64,000 nucleotides of DNA from Devosia lucknowensis (GTDB taxonomy: Bacteria; Pseudomonadota; Alphaproteobacteria; Rhizobiales; Devosiaceae), in assembly GCF_900177655.1 (NCBI RefSeq), contig NZ_FXWK01000001.1, forward strand, positions 744,001 through 808,000, read 5' to 3'. The translations under genes and the position numbers were made by a program. Positions 1 through 10,252 of this stretch are shown here, piece after piece. Each line of letters opens with the position of its first letter. The first letter of the stretch is position 1. The notes under the pieces were generated by a model. It saw nothing but the letters and a program-made list of their open reading frames with translations. It made no database searches and was not told the origin of the DNA.

Positions 1-179
1 TGCTCGGCGCCGGCGGACAGACCATCAAGGCCATCGGCGCCGAAAGCCGCCGCGAACTGATGGAAATGTACGAGGTGCCGATCCACCTCTTCCTTTTCGT
101 AAAGGTCCGCGAGAAGTGGGCCGAGGACCCGGAACGCTATCGCGAGATGGGCCTGGAATTTCCGCATGGGAAGGGATGA
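1..179 (+). CDS. era: GTPase Era, C-terminal end (5' part outside window)
   Basis: Only the last 58 codons are present, read from position 3 to a TGA at 177-179. They match the C-terminal KH domain of Era: a GGQTIK segment followed by SRRELM and an LFLFVKV strand, then WAEDPERYREMGL close to the end. Era is an essential GTPase that binds 16S rRNA and helps mature the 30S subunit. The order era-recO is common in Alphaproteobacteria and supports the call. The GTPase domain lies outside the window and cannot be checked. Confidence 0.9.
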   Translation, partial: LGAGGQTIKAIGAESRRELMEMYEVPIHLFLFVKVREKWAEDPERYREMGLEFPHGKG

Positions 180-190
180 GGCCCTCCTGT

Positions 191-211
191 CCTCTCCCCT
201 ATGGGGAGAGG
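191..211 (+). promoter_or_regulatory. Perfect hairpin that contains the recO ribosome binding site
   Basis: CCTCTCCCC (191-199) and GGGGAGAGG (203-211) form a 9-bp perfect stem with a TAT loop. The 3' arm is the only good Shine-Dalgarno sequence before the recO TTG at 217. In a free transcript the site would be paired. Ribosomes finishing era at 179 might open it, but this is inference. Confidence 0.5.
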
Positions 212-216
212 AATAA

Positions 217-921
217 TTGGAATGGACCGGTGAAGCCCTGCTGATTGGCGTCCGCCGCCACGGCGAGTCCAGCGTCATCGCCGAAGCCATGGTCGCCGGG
301 CGGGGCCGCTATGCCGGTCTCATCCGCGGTGGCCGTTCACCCAAACTGGCTGCAACCCTCCAGCCCGGCAATACGATCCAGCTGACATGGCGCGCCCGCC
401 TCGAAGACCACCTGGGCACGTTTGCGGTCGAGCCTCTCCAGACCCGCGCAGCGACCCTCTTCGCCGATCGCAAGCGCCTCTACCTCTCCCAGACCGTCTG
501 CGAACATCTCCATCTTCTGCCCGAGCGCGATCCGCATGATCGTCTTCTGGGCATGGCCCTGTCTTTGCTCGACAACGACCCCGATCCCGTCGCCTTCGCC
601 CGTTTTGAACTGGCTCTGCTCGACGAACTCGGCTTCGGCCTGGATCTCGAAACCTGCGCCGCCACCGGTACGACGCAAGATCTGACCCATGTTTCGCCGA
701 GATCCGGCCGAGCCGTCTCCCGCGCCGCTGCCGAGCCCTACAAGGACCGTCTCCTGCCACTGCCGAGCTTCCTCCATGCGCGCGGCAACGCCTCCCCCGA
801 TGATCTGCGCAATGCTTTTCGGCTGACCGGCCACTTCCTCGACGCGCATGTCTGGTCCGCCCGCCACATCGACGCGCCACCGACACGCGAAAAGCTGATC
901 GAGATGTTGACGGACCTTTGA
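217..921 (+). CDS. recO: DNA repair protein RecO
   Basis: RecO helps load RecA onto single-stranded DNA together with RecR (and RecF), in gap repair and recombination. The 234-residue length fits the family. The protein opens MEWTGEALLIGVRRHGE, the usual start of the N-terminal OB fold, with a helical C-terminal domain after about residue 80. The start is TTG at 217: it is the only codon that gives the conserved MEW opening, and GGGGAGAGG lies just upstream. The gene begins 37 bases after era, so the two are probably co-transcribed. The weak start codon and hairpin-embedded ribosome site suggest low expression. Confidence 0.93.
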   Translation: MEWTGEALLIGVRRHGESSVIAEAMVAGRGRYAGLIRGGRSPKLAATLQPGNTIQLTWRARLEDHLGTFAVEPLQTRAATLFADRKRLYLSQTVCEHLHLLPERDPHDRLLGMALSLLDNDPDPVAFARFELALLDELGFGLDLETCAATGTTQDLTHVSPRSGRAVSRAAAEPYKDRLLPLPSFLHARGNASPDDLRNAFRLTGHFLDAHVWSARHIDAPPTREKLIEMLTDL

Positions 922-1048
922 CCGGGGTCCGGTTGAGGTGGTCCTGCAAAACCCGCGGAACTCTTGGGCAAAACGCGATTCTCCTGCCTGCTCGGGGAGC
1001 GCCTCGTATATTCTACTTCCCGATTCGTTCTCCTGATCCGAGCACCGC

Positions 1049-3352
<2,304 letters not shown>

Positions 3353-3353
3353 G

Positions 3354-3511
3354 GTCCGCCGCGAAGTGGAAAATCGCTCCGGTGGAGCGATTTTAGGACC
3401 GAACGCCCGAGAGCTACGCTTGAGGGCCGGCCGTCCGCCGCGAAGTGGAAAATCGCTCCGGTGGAGCGATTTTAGGACCGAACGCCCGAGAGCTACGCTT
3501 GAGGGCCGGCC
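3354..3511 (+). repeat. Two perfect head-to-tail copies of a 79-bp unit with a terminator-like hairpin
   Basis: Unit 1 is 3354-3432 and unit 2 is 3433-3511, identical base for base. A third partial copy (GTCCGCCGCG) starts at 3512. Each unit contains AAAATCGCTCC-GGT-GGAGCGATTTT, an 11-bp perfect stem with a 3-base loop and A/T-rich ends, so it could terminate transcription in either direction. It starts two bases after the parC stop. The duplication looks recent because no substitution separates the copies. Confidence 0.85.
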
Positions 3512-3535
3512 GTCCGCCGCGCCGCTACACCCACC

Positions 3536-3611
3536 GCGCCCACCCTCCCCCTTGCGGGGAGGGTAGCGACGCTGGGCCCGCAGGGCCGTAGCAAAGCTAG
3601 GGTGGGGGTGT
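3536..3611. repeat. Intergenic palindromic element, family A
   Basis: The element runs from a CACCCTCCCCCTTGCGGGGAGGG hairpin region to CTAGGGTGGGGGTG, so its outer ends are complementary. Related elements with the same ends occur at 27607-27709 and 41506-41620. It fills the rest of the 317-base gap between parC and the next gene, in which I see no further gene. Confidence 0.6.
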
Positions 3612-3669
3612 TTCAACCCTCGAAACCACGTTCAGTTTCCGCGCCAACCGACTCTATGGACTCACCAAA

Positions 3670-3978
3670 ATGATCCGTCACATCGTCCTCCACCGCTTCC
3701 GCGCCGACGTCCCCGACACCGAACGCGCCGCGATCTACGCCGATCTTGCCGCCCTCAAATCCGTCGTCCCGGGCTACCTCACCATCAGCTCCGGCCCCAA
3801 TATCTCGCCCGAAGGCCTGCATCAGGGATATACCGATGCCTTCGCCATCGACTTCGTCGATGCGGCTGCGCGCGATGCCTATCTCGTGCACCCCGCGCAC
3901 AAGGCCGCTGGCAGCCGTCTCGTCGCCGCCCTCGAAGGCGAGCGCAACGGGTTGATCGTGTTCGATATCGAGGTGTGA
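3670..3978 (+). CDS. Dabb-family (stress-responsive alpha/beta barrel) protein
   Basis: This 102-residue protein opens MIRHIVLHRFRADV and contains FAIDFVDAAARDAYL and HPAHKAAGSR. These are the typical strands and the H-P-x-H turn of the Dabb ferredoxin-like dimeric barrel. Such proteins are small cytoplasmic dimers; a few act as cyclases or stress proteins, but most have no known substrate. No specific function can be assigned. The ATG at 3670 has little Shine-Dalgarno complementarity. The gene is convergent with bpt, their stops lying a few bases apart. Confidence 0.8.
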   Translation: MIRHIVLHRFRADVPDTERAAIYADLAALKSVVPGYLTISSGPNISPEGLHQGYTDAFAIDFVDAAARDAYLVHPAHKAAGSRLVAALEGERNGLIVFDIEV

Positions 3979-3979
3979 G

Positions 3980-4711
3980 TCAGCTCTCGAGCCGCGTCCA
4001 GCCCAGCGATCCGCGCTGCACTTCCAGCGGACGATAGTCGCCCTTGTAGGCCATCTTGGGCGAATCCTTCACCCAATAGCCGAGATAGACGTAGCTGAGG
4101 CCAGCCGACCGGACCTGTTCGATATGGTCGAGGATGAGGAATGTTCCGAGGCTTCGATGCGCCAGGTCCGGGTCGTAGAAGGAGTAGACCATCGATAGCC
4201 CGTCGGGCATCACATCGGTCAGGGCCACTGCCACCAGCGGAGCGTCAGGCCGGTCGGCAAGCCGGTACTCCACCAGCACGGATTGCACCGGCGTATCCTC
4301 GACCATGTATTCATAGTCCTGGTAGCTCATCTGCGTCATGCCTCCGCCGGCATGGCGTGCATCGAGGTAGCGTTTGAACAGCTCGAACTGCTCCATCGTC
4401 GCAACAGTCGGCTGCACCGTTACCGAGACGTCCAGATTGCCGCGCCGAATGCGCCGGAAACGCTTGTTGGGCGAGAACTCCCGCGTGACGATCCGTACCG
4501 ACTGGCAGGAATTGCAGCCCTCGCAGGCCGGGCGATAAATCAGGTTCTGGCTGCGGCGGAAACCGTTATCGCTGAGCAGCTGGTGCAGCATGGAGGCGCG
4601 CCGCCCGCTCAGGTGCGTGAACAGCTTGCGCTCCATCTTGCCCGGCAGATAGGGGCAGGGCAGGGCCGCTGTCAGGAAGAGCTGGGTTGTCTCGGGCGTC
4701 TGGTCGGTCAT
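3980..4711 (-). CDS. bpt: Aspartate/glutamate leucyltransferase (leucyl-tRNA-protein transferase)
   Basis: The enzyme adds leucine from Leu-tRNA to N-terminal Asp or Glu of proteins, marking them for ClpS/ClpAP (bacterial N-degron pathway). The 243 residues show the ATE fold. An N-terminal cysteine cluster reads CEGCNSCQSVRI, RRIRRGN follows, and the C-terminal half contains SFYDPDL and YLGYWVKDSPKMAYK, which are hallmarks of the family. Whether an alphaproteobacterial member is Bpt or arginyl Ate cannot be settled from motifs alone; Bpt is the usual assignment. The next gene upstream on the same strand is an RDD protein 60 bases away, so the two may share a transcript. Confidence 0.88.
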   Translation of the reverse strand: MTDQTPETTQLFLTAALPCPYLPGKMERKLFTHLSGRRASMLHQLLSDNGFRRSQNLIYRPACEGCNSCQSVRIVTREFSPNKRFRRIRRGNLDVSVTVQPTVATMEQFELFKRYLDARHAGGGMTQMSYQDYEYMVEDTPVQSVLVEYRLADRPDAPLVAVALTDVMPDGLSMVYSFYDPDLAHRSLGTFLILDHIEQVRSAGLSYVYLGYWVKDSPKMAYKGDYRPLEVQRGSLGWTRLES

Positions 4712-4771
4712 TTACGACCCGTTGATGCGTATCGGCGGAGTGTAGCGCTCCGCCGTCGCAGCAGCAACGCC

Positions 4772-5290
4772 TCAAACGCCGTATTGATCCGCCATGCGCA
4801 TGCGCTGCCAATGCCGCATCATGGGCGACTTGCGCACCATCAGCGTCCCCATGATCAGGTCGTGAATCATCTGCCGCCGCGGCGTGAACAGCGCGAACAG
4901 GATGGTGATCGGCCATGAAATCCAGAAGGTCAGCCAGAACAGCGCGGCGTGAAAGATCGCCATCCACCCATCCAGCGGTTGTCCGCGGGTCGGCGTCAGA
5001 ACGATATCCATCACCTGCATGCCCACTGTCGCCCGCTTCGGCGAACCCAGGGTCATGCCGTAGTAGATGACGATCGCGGCCGGTACCACGAACACCAGCG
5101 CCATCCAGGCCAGACCAAATGTCAGGAAGCCAAGAATGATCCCCGCCATGCCCAGCACCAGCGCGATGGCGCCGATCAGCACCAAATCGATGAGGTAGGC
5201 CATGACGCGTCGCGTCAGCAGCCCTTCGAACAGTTCCGGGGCGGTCGCAGGATCGGGCAAGGATGGGCGGTCGGGCGCGTCGTATGTCAT
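4772..5290 (-). CDS. RDD-family integral membrane protein
   Basis: This is a 172-residue protein with the RDD domain: LLTRRVMAYLIDLVLIG carries the Arg-x-x-x-x-x-Asp pattern in the first membrane helix. Two or three further hydrophobic segments follow, then GMQVMDI and an FTPRRQMIHDLIMGT tail. RDD proteins are small inner-membrane proteins, some linked to ion or osmolyte transport; the function here is unknown. I chose ATG at 5290 because the 34 upstream in-frame residues are hydrophilic and unlike the family. It lies upstream of bpt on the same strand. Confidence 0.8.
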   Translation of the reverse strand: MTYDAPDRPSLPDPATAPELFEGLLTRRVMAYLIDLVLIGAIALVLGMAGIILGFLTFGLAWMALVFVVPAAIVIYYGMTLGSPKRATVGMQVMDIVLTPTRGQPLDGWMAIFHAALFWLTFWISWPITILFALFTPRRQMIHDLIMGTLMVRKSPMMRHWQRMRMADQYGV

Positions 5291-5474
5291 GCCCACAAGA
5301 TTGTCACGCCTGCCACCGCGTGCAAGGGGGCGAGGCACAGAAATGTGACTGTTGTCCGACTGGGCCTGGGTGACGGCACAAAGATGTTTCAAGCGGGCCG
5401 AAACGAGGTAGGTTGGTCACCTCACTTCGACTCGCGCTTTCCCTCCCGCCCGCGCGGTCTGCCGGACCTTTTCC

Positions 5475-6413
5475 ATGTCGACTACATCCGCGCCCCCGGC
5501 GCTGACCCACCAGCCTGTTCGCGGCTTCGTGCTCATTCTCGTTGCCACGCTCTTGTTTGCCTACAACGACAGCACCAACAAGTTGCTTCTCACCGACTAT
5601 AACGCGCCGATGGTCACGGCCATTCGTTACATCGGCCATACTCTTCTGATGCTTGCACTGGTGGCGCCCTTCCATGGCCGGGAAATCGTGCGCACCCAAC
5701 GCACCGGGCTCGTCATCGTGCGGGCCATCAGCCTGGCGCTGGGCTCGCTTCTGGTCAGTCTGGCGCTTCAGCGCATGCCCGTCGCCGAGACCACCGCAAT
5801 CGTCTATCTCTGCCCGGTTCTCGTCGTGGCCTTGTCTGGCCCGGTGCTGAAAGAAAAGGTCGGAGTCACCGCCTGGATCGCCGCCGTCATCGGCTTCGCC
5901 GGCGTGTTGCTGATCGCCCGCCCCGGCGGCGGGCTCGATCCCTGGGGGGTAGTCTTCGTGCTCGGCAACGTCATGGTCGGCGTGGCCTACAATCTCCTGT
6001 CCCGCGTTCTGGCCCGTACGGAGCGCACGATGGCGATGCTGTTCTATTCGGCTCTGGCCGGTGCCATCGGCTTCGGCATCTTTCTCCCCTGGACCATGCA
6101 TGGCGTGGCGCCGTCTGCCCTGCAGATCACCCTCTTCATCGGCCTTGGCGTCTCGGCCTGGCTCGGGCACTACTGCTTCACCCAGTCCTATCGATACGCG
6201 CCGGCCGCCTTTATCGCCCCGATGAGCTACATGCATCTGCTCTGGGCCGGCATCCTCGGTTGGCTGATCTTCGGCCATGCCCCCGAGCCGGTCGCGATTG
6301 CCGGCATGTTGCTGGTGGCGCTGGCGGGCTTACTCAGTGCTCTGCGCACGCGCCGCGGCCAACGCCCGGCCCAGCTCGCTTCCGAGGATGGTCTGACCGA
6401 AAAGGCCGGTTAG
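5475..6413 (+). CDS. DMT-superfamily (EamA) transporter
   Basis: The 312-residue protein has about ten hydrophobic helices arranged as two EamA repeats (about 15-145 and 155-290). Typical features are LVSLALQRMPVAETTAI at the end of the first repeat and FIAPMSYMHLLWAGILG in the second. Such carriers export or import small metabolites in the inner membrane; the substrate cannot be told from sequence. It is a second DMT carrier in the window, but unlike ribN it has no riboswitch. It is convergent with hemB across a 79-base gap holding an imperfect hairpin (CTCCTGAA with TTCAGGAG). Confidence 0.82.
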   Translation: MSTTSAPPALTHQPVRGFVLILVATLLFAYNDSTNKLLLTDYNAPMVTAIRYIGHTLLMLALVAPFHGREIVRTQRTGLVIVRAISLALGSLLVSLALQRMPVAETTAIVYLCPVLVVALSGPVLKEKVGVTAWIAAVIGFAGVLLIARPGGGLDPWGVVFVLGNVMVGVAYNLLSRVLARTERTMAMLFYSALAGAIGFGIFLPWTMHGVAPSALQITLFIGLGVSAWLGHYCFTQSYRYAPAAFIAPMSYMHLLWAGILGWLIFGHAPEPVAIAGMLLVALAGLLSALRTRRGQRPAQLASEDGLTEKAG

Positions 6414-6492
6414 AGCATGCCTCCTGAATTTGGCCCCGGTTTCAGGAGAAAGACAAAGCGCACCAGGCGGTTCTGAAGGAACGCGACGCGCT

Positions 6493-7506
6493 TTAGGCGC
6501 CGAGCTTGCGCGCCATCTCGAGCGCATAATAGGTGAGGATGCCGTTGGCGCCGGCGCGCTTGAAAGCCCAGAGGCTTTCGAGCACCGCCGCATCGCGGTT
6601 GATCGCCCCGGCCGCCCCGGCCAGCTCGATCATCGCGTATTCGCCGCTCACCTGATAGGCGTAGATCGGCACGTTGAAGGCGTCCTTTGCCCGGCGGATG
6701 ATATCGAGATAGGGCAGGCCGGGCTTGATCATCACGCTGTCGGCGCCTTCGGCGATATCCTGCTCGATCTCGCGCAGCGCCTCGTCCGAATTGGCATAGT
6801 CCATCTGGTAGGTACGCTTGTCGCCCTTGAGGCGGCTGCCCGATCCCACCGCTTCGCGGAATGGCCCGTAGAAGCACGAGGCATACTTGGCCGCGTAGCT
6901 CATGATCTGCACGTGCTCGAAACCCTCGTCATCGAGCGCCGCCCGCAGCGCCGCGACCCGGCCATCCATCATGTCCGACGGGGCGATGATGTCCGCACCG
7001 GCGCGGGCCTGCACCAATGCCGAGCGGATCATCACCGTCACCGTCTCGTCGTTGAGGATTTCCCCGTCCCGCACCAGCCCGTCCTGGCCATTGGCCGAAT
7101 ATTCGTCCAGCGCCACGTCGGCGATCAGCCCGATATCGGGCACCGCCGACTTGATGGCGCTCAGGGCACGGCACATCAGGTTGTCCGGGTTATAGGCTTC
7201 CGCCGCATCCTCGCTGCGCAGGTGGTCCGGCGTGTTGGGGAAGATCGCGAGGGCCGGAATGCCCGCATCCCGCGCCGCCCGCGCCGCCTCGACCATCAGG
7301 TCGATCGACAGGCGCTCCACCCCCGGCATGGTCCTGATCGGCGTCGTCTCGTTCTGTCCCTCGATCGCGAAGAGCGGCCAGATCAGGTCGCGCGGCAACA
7401 GTTCGGTCTCCCGCACCATGTCCCGGCTCCACGCCGTCTGCCGCAGGCGGCGCATGCGCCGTCCGGCAAGAAAGGACATGTCGTGCTTGGGCCAGCTCTG
7501 GGTCAT
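6493..7506 (-). CDS. hemB: Delta-aminolevulinic acid dehydratase (porphobilinogen synthase)
   Basis: HemB condenses two 5-aminolevulinate molecules into porphobilinogen in heme and tetrapyrrole synthesis. The 337-residue TIM barrel carries both Schiff-base lysines, Lys207 (SYAAKYAS) and Lys261 (MIKPGLPYLD). The metal-site loop reads DVALDEYSANG (130-140), with Asp where zinc enzymes have three Cys, so it should be a magnesium-dependent type like that of Bradyrhizobium or Pseudomonas. A GGAG lies about ten bases before ATG 7506. It is divergent from the DUF6163 gene, a pairing seen in other Hyphomicrobiales. Confidence 0.96.
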   Translation of the reverse strand: MTQSWPKHDMSFLAGRRMRRLRQTAWSRDMVRETELLPRDLIWPLFAIEGQNETTPIRTMPGVERLSIDLMVEAARAARDAGIPALAIFPNTPDHLRSEDAAEAYNPDNLMCRALSAIKSAVPDIGLIADVALDEYSANGQDGLVRDGEILNDETVTVMIRSALVQARAGADIIAPSDMMDGRVAALRAALDDEGFEHVQIMSYAAKYASCFYGPFREAVGSGSRLKGDKRTYQMDYANSDEALREIEQDIAEGADSVMIKPGLPYLDIIRRAKDAFNVPIYAYQVSGEYAMIELAGAAGAINRDAAVLESLWAFKRAGANGILTYYALEMARKLGA

Positions 7507-7605
7507 GGTAATGGGCGCTCCGTGTTGGCGCCCTAGTTAACAGTTCGGCCATGCCCGTCCAAGCCACCGCTTGTCGCAGTCGGGCCGGCGCGGTATCACA
7601 CGCCC

Positions 7606-7992
7606 ATGCTCTTTCAGGCTCCAAGCGTCGCCCTCTATATTCGCATTGTCGCCATCCTGGCGCTCGTCCTCGGGCTCAGCGATGCGGCGCGCCTCCTGGG
7701 CGTCAATCTGGGCGCGTCAAGTCCCATCAGCGCCATGGGCTTCCAGTCCTTCGTTCTGCTGGGTGTCTTCTGCCTCGCCCGGCTGTTCTCCGCCGTCGGT
7801 CTCTGGATCAAGGCCAGCTGGGGCGCCGTGCTCCTCGTCGGCGCGACCACGCTCGAGCTCCTGCTCTTCGTCATCGGCAATCCCGATATCCGCATCGGCA
7901 TCGTCGGCTTCGCCATGCGGCTGGTCCTGCTCCTCGCCATCGTCGTGATCTTCGCGCTCAGCTTCCGCTTCAACCGGGCCCACGCTGACTGA
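7606..7992 (+). CDS. DUF6163-type four-helix membrane protein
   Basis: This is a 128-residue, strongly hydrophobic protein with about four membrane helices (roughly 8-28, 45-65, 72-92, 98-120). Its position divergent from hemB and its length match the DUF6163 family of Hyphomicrobiales, a recognition from memory rather than a search. No catalytic motif is visible and the function is unknown. The last codons are four bases from the stop of the facing regulator gene, so the two are convergent with no room for a separate terminator. Confidence 0.65.
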   Translation: MLFQAPSVALYIRIVAILALVLGLSDAARLLGVNLGASSPISAMGFQSFVLLGVFCLARLFSAVGLWIKASWGAVLLVGATTLELLLFVIGNPDIRIGIVGFAMRLVLLLAIVVIFALSFRFNRAHAD

Positions 7993-7996
7993 TCGG

Positions 7997-8731
7997 CTAG
8001 CCCGTCACCGGGTGGAACTGCTCGATCGTGATCTCCTCGGTCAGCGCGTCCTGCGGCCCGCCAAAGCTGGTGACCGTGGTGAACCAGCGCGTCACCGTGC
8101 CATCGATCCGGAATTCGAGCGGTAACAACACCCCGGCTGCGCCCAATGCGTCGCGCTCGAGGCCGTCGACCCCGGGCTGCCGGCTTACCCGCGTCAACAC
8201 TCGCGCCACGTTAGATTCGGGTCCATGCCGCCGCGTTGCATCGCGCAGCCGATGCAGCAGATATCCCGCCACCGCGTCCCAGTTGACGATGGCATCGCGC
8301 ACCGGCCCGGGCATGAACACCAGCTCCGCCAGGTTGAGCCGCACTCCCGCCTCTGGCCGTCCGCCCACTAGCGCAAAGGCGCCCTCATTGGCATCGAGAA
8401 TGGTGAACGCCGCGTCCAGAACCAGCGCGGGGGAGGGGCTGTGCGCGCCCAGCAGCAGTTGCGCGGCGTGGCGAACCTCCGCCATCGCGTCGCTGTTCCA
8501 GTCGCTCTCGCCATAGTGCGGGGCAAAGCCCGCCGCCACCAGAAGGCCATTGCGTTCGCGCAGCGGCAGGTCCAGCGCCGCGCTGAGCCGCAGCACCATG
8601 GCCGCGCTCGGGCGGGCCCGCGCCGATTCGAGAAAGCTCAGGTGCCGTGGCGAAACCTCGGCCAGCAGCGCCAGCGCCATCTGGCTCAATCCGCGTTGCG
8701 CACGCCATTCCCGCAGGCTCCGGTCAAACAT
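7997..8731 (-). CDS. XRE-family regulator with MmyB-like ligand-binding domain
   Basis: The N-terminal 60 residues form a Cro/CI helix-turn-helix: LREWRAQRGLSQMALA, then SPRHLSFLESARARPS. The rest resembles the PAS-like MmyB domain, with LLLGAHSPSPALVLDA and DANEGAFALVGG, thought to bind fatty acid-like ligands. I chose ATG 8731 (MFDRSLREW, preceded by GGGAGGGAGCG) over an in-frame start nine codons upstream. The gene is divergent from a small membrane-protein gene across a 126-base region, so it probably controls that gene and itself. Length is 244 residues, as in the family. Confidence 0.85.
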   Translation of the reverse strand: MFDRSLREWRAQRGLSQMALALLAEVSPRHLSFLESARARPSAAMVLRLSAALDLPLRERNGLLVAAGFAPHYGESDWNSDAMAEVRHAAQLLLGAHSPSPALVLDAAFTILDANEGAFALVGGRPEAGVRLNLAELVFMPGPVRDAIVNWDAVAGYLLHRLRDATRRHGPESNVARVLTRVSRQPGVDGLERDALGAAGVLLPLEFRIDGTVTRWFTTVTSFGGPQDALTEEITIEQFHPVTG

Positions 8732-8857
8732 CGCTCCCTCCCGTTCGCACACGGACACTGCCCGATACGCAGAAGCAATTCCATTACCTGGCAGGGAATT
8801 GAGACGCTTCCGTCAGCCGATCATCCTTGCCCGCGCAACTCCGGGAAAGGAAACCCC

Positions 8858-9265
8858 ATGACCACGCTCACCGCCCGCGCCCCGGGCCTCGATCCCCATC
8901 TTCCCTATCTTGCCGACGTTCCGGTCTCGGCCATCATGGGTCTGGTGCTGATTTTCGCCGCCGGGCCACTCACCGATCTGGCCGGCTGGTCGCTGCCGCC
9001 GTCCTTCTTCATGACCCTGGGTGTGATCCTGCTGCCCTGGGCGGCCTACAACCTCCTGATTGCCCGCAAGCCGCGCCCCGCGCCCGCGCTGGTCTGGAGC
9101 AACATTGCCGTCGATCTGTCCTGGGCGCTGGGCTCGTTCGTTCTGGTTGCCGTCTACTGGAGCGAATTGACCGGTTTGGGGGCGGCGCTGCTCTGCGCCC
9201 AGGGCCTTGCGGTCGGTGCCATGTTCATGGCCAAGCTCCTCGGCGTGCGCGCCTTGCTGTGCTGA
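8858..9265 (+). CDS. Small membrane protein, likely target of the divergent regulator
   Basis: This is a 135-residue protein with four hydrophobic helices (about 21-41, 48-66, 78-100, 105-128) separated by short charged loops such as ARKPRPAP. I do not recognise a named family with certainty; similar genes often sit divergent to MmyB-type regulators. ATG 8858 follows GGGAAAGGAAACCCC, a good ribosome site. The 126 bases shared with the divergent regulator must hold both promoters. The function is unknown. Confidence 0.72.
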   Translation: MTTLTARAPGLDPHLPYLADVPVSAIMGLVLIFAAGPLTDLAGWSLPPSFFMTLGVILLPWAAYNLLIARKPRPAPALVWSNIAVDLSWALGSFVLVAVYWSELTGLGAALLCAQGLAVGAMFMAKLLGVRALLC

Positions 9266-9479
9266 ACGGCCATGGGGTGAAGGGCGGTCGCGCCGCTCTT
9301 CACACTCCGGAAAGGTTACAATTTCCTGACCCGATGTAAGGCCCCGTTAAGCCAAATTCTCATTGCATTCCAGTAACATAGTTTTAAGCGTGATCTTTAG
9401 GGCGATCTTAGTTGGGTAGCCGTAGTTTGGCCTCATGAGATGCGAAAAATCGCACGTGATTGAACAGTGAGGCACACAA

Positions 9480-9989
9480 ATGGCAATCAAGTCGAACGCA
9501 GCCGAGGCACTTTCCCCGGAACGCAGTGAAGGTCTTAAGCCCCTTTATCTCGAAGCCGTCTCCCGCGTGGAGCGTCTCCACCGCCGTCTTCTCGATCTGA
9601 TCAAGGACGAGTTCGACCGCATGGGCTGGGACGATATCAACCCGGTTCAGGCGCTCCTGATGTTCAACATCGGAGACGCCGAACTGACCGCCGGCGAGCT
9701 GCGCTCGCGTGGCTACTACCTGGGCTCGAACGTTTCCTACAATCTCAAGAAACTGGTCGAGACCGGATATATCTTCCAGGAGCGCTCGCGCACCGATCGT
9801 CGTTCGGTCCGCATCAAGCTGACCCCCAAGGGCGAGGAAGTGGCGGAAGTCATCGACGAACTCTATGACCGTCACCTCAAGTCGATCGACAAGGTCGGTG
9901 GCCTGGGCGATGAGGAATTCGATGGCCTCAACAAGGCACTCGCCCGTCTGGAACGCTTCTGGGTCGATCAGATCCTCTACAAGCTCTGA
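9480..9989 (+). CDS. ldtR: MarR-family regulator LdtR
   Basis: This is a 169-residue winged-helix regulator. Recognition comes from FDRMGWDDINPVQALLMF, the GELRSRGYYLGSN recognition helix, and ERSRTDRRSVRIKLTP, the MarR wing. This pattern is that of LdtR of Sinorhizobium and Liberibacter, which controls an L,D-transpeptidase gene and osmotic tolerance. Here an L,D-transpeptidase follows on the same strand 263 bases later, which agrees. The gene has its own upstream region of 214 bases and a strong terminator after it, so the two are separate transcripts. Confidence 0.88.
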   Translation: MAIKSNAAEALSPERSEGLKPLYLEAVSRVERLHRRLLDLIKDEFDRMGWDDINPVQALLMFNIGDAELTAGELRSRGYYLGSNVSYNLKKLVETGYIFQERSRTDRRSVRIKLTPKGEEVAEVIDELYDRHLKSIDKVGGLGDEEFDGLNKALARLERFWVDQILYKL

Positions 9990-10062
9990 GTTCGCGCCTT
10001 CGGGCGGGTACAGGGCGGCAGCTGGCGGCATGTGTTGCCTCCATGCCACAACTGCTGGGAAG

Positions 10063-10090
10063 ACGCCGGTCGCGAGACCGGCGTTTCTTA
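10063..10090 (+). terminator. Rho-independent terminator after ldtR
   Basis: ACGCCGGTC (10063-10071), loop GCGA, GACCGGCGT (10076-10084), then TTCTTATTT. The 9-bp GC-rich stem and T-rich tail fit an intrinsic terminator on the plus strand. Confidence 0.8.
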
Positions 10091-10252
10091 TTTGTGCCGC
10101 AAATCCCCGTCAGCCGGTCTACATGGTTTGAAAACCATTTTCTGGCAGGACTTCCTTCTCCCCTATGGTTCACAAGGCGTTGACCGCGATTGTGACCACC
10201 CGGGTTGGATGGTATCGCCCCGATAGGCTCCGGGCGAATATTGGGTGACTCA

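Noticed and set aside
5304..6278. A 324-residue frame antisense to the DMT carrier
   Set aside because: It is hydrophilic and His/Asp-rich, the expected shadow of a membrane-protein gene.
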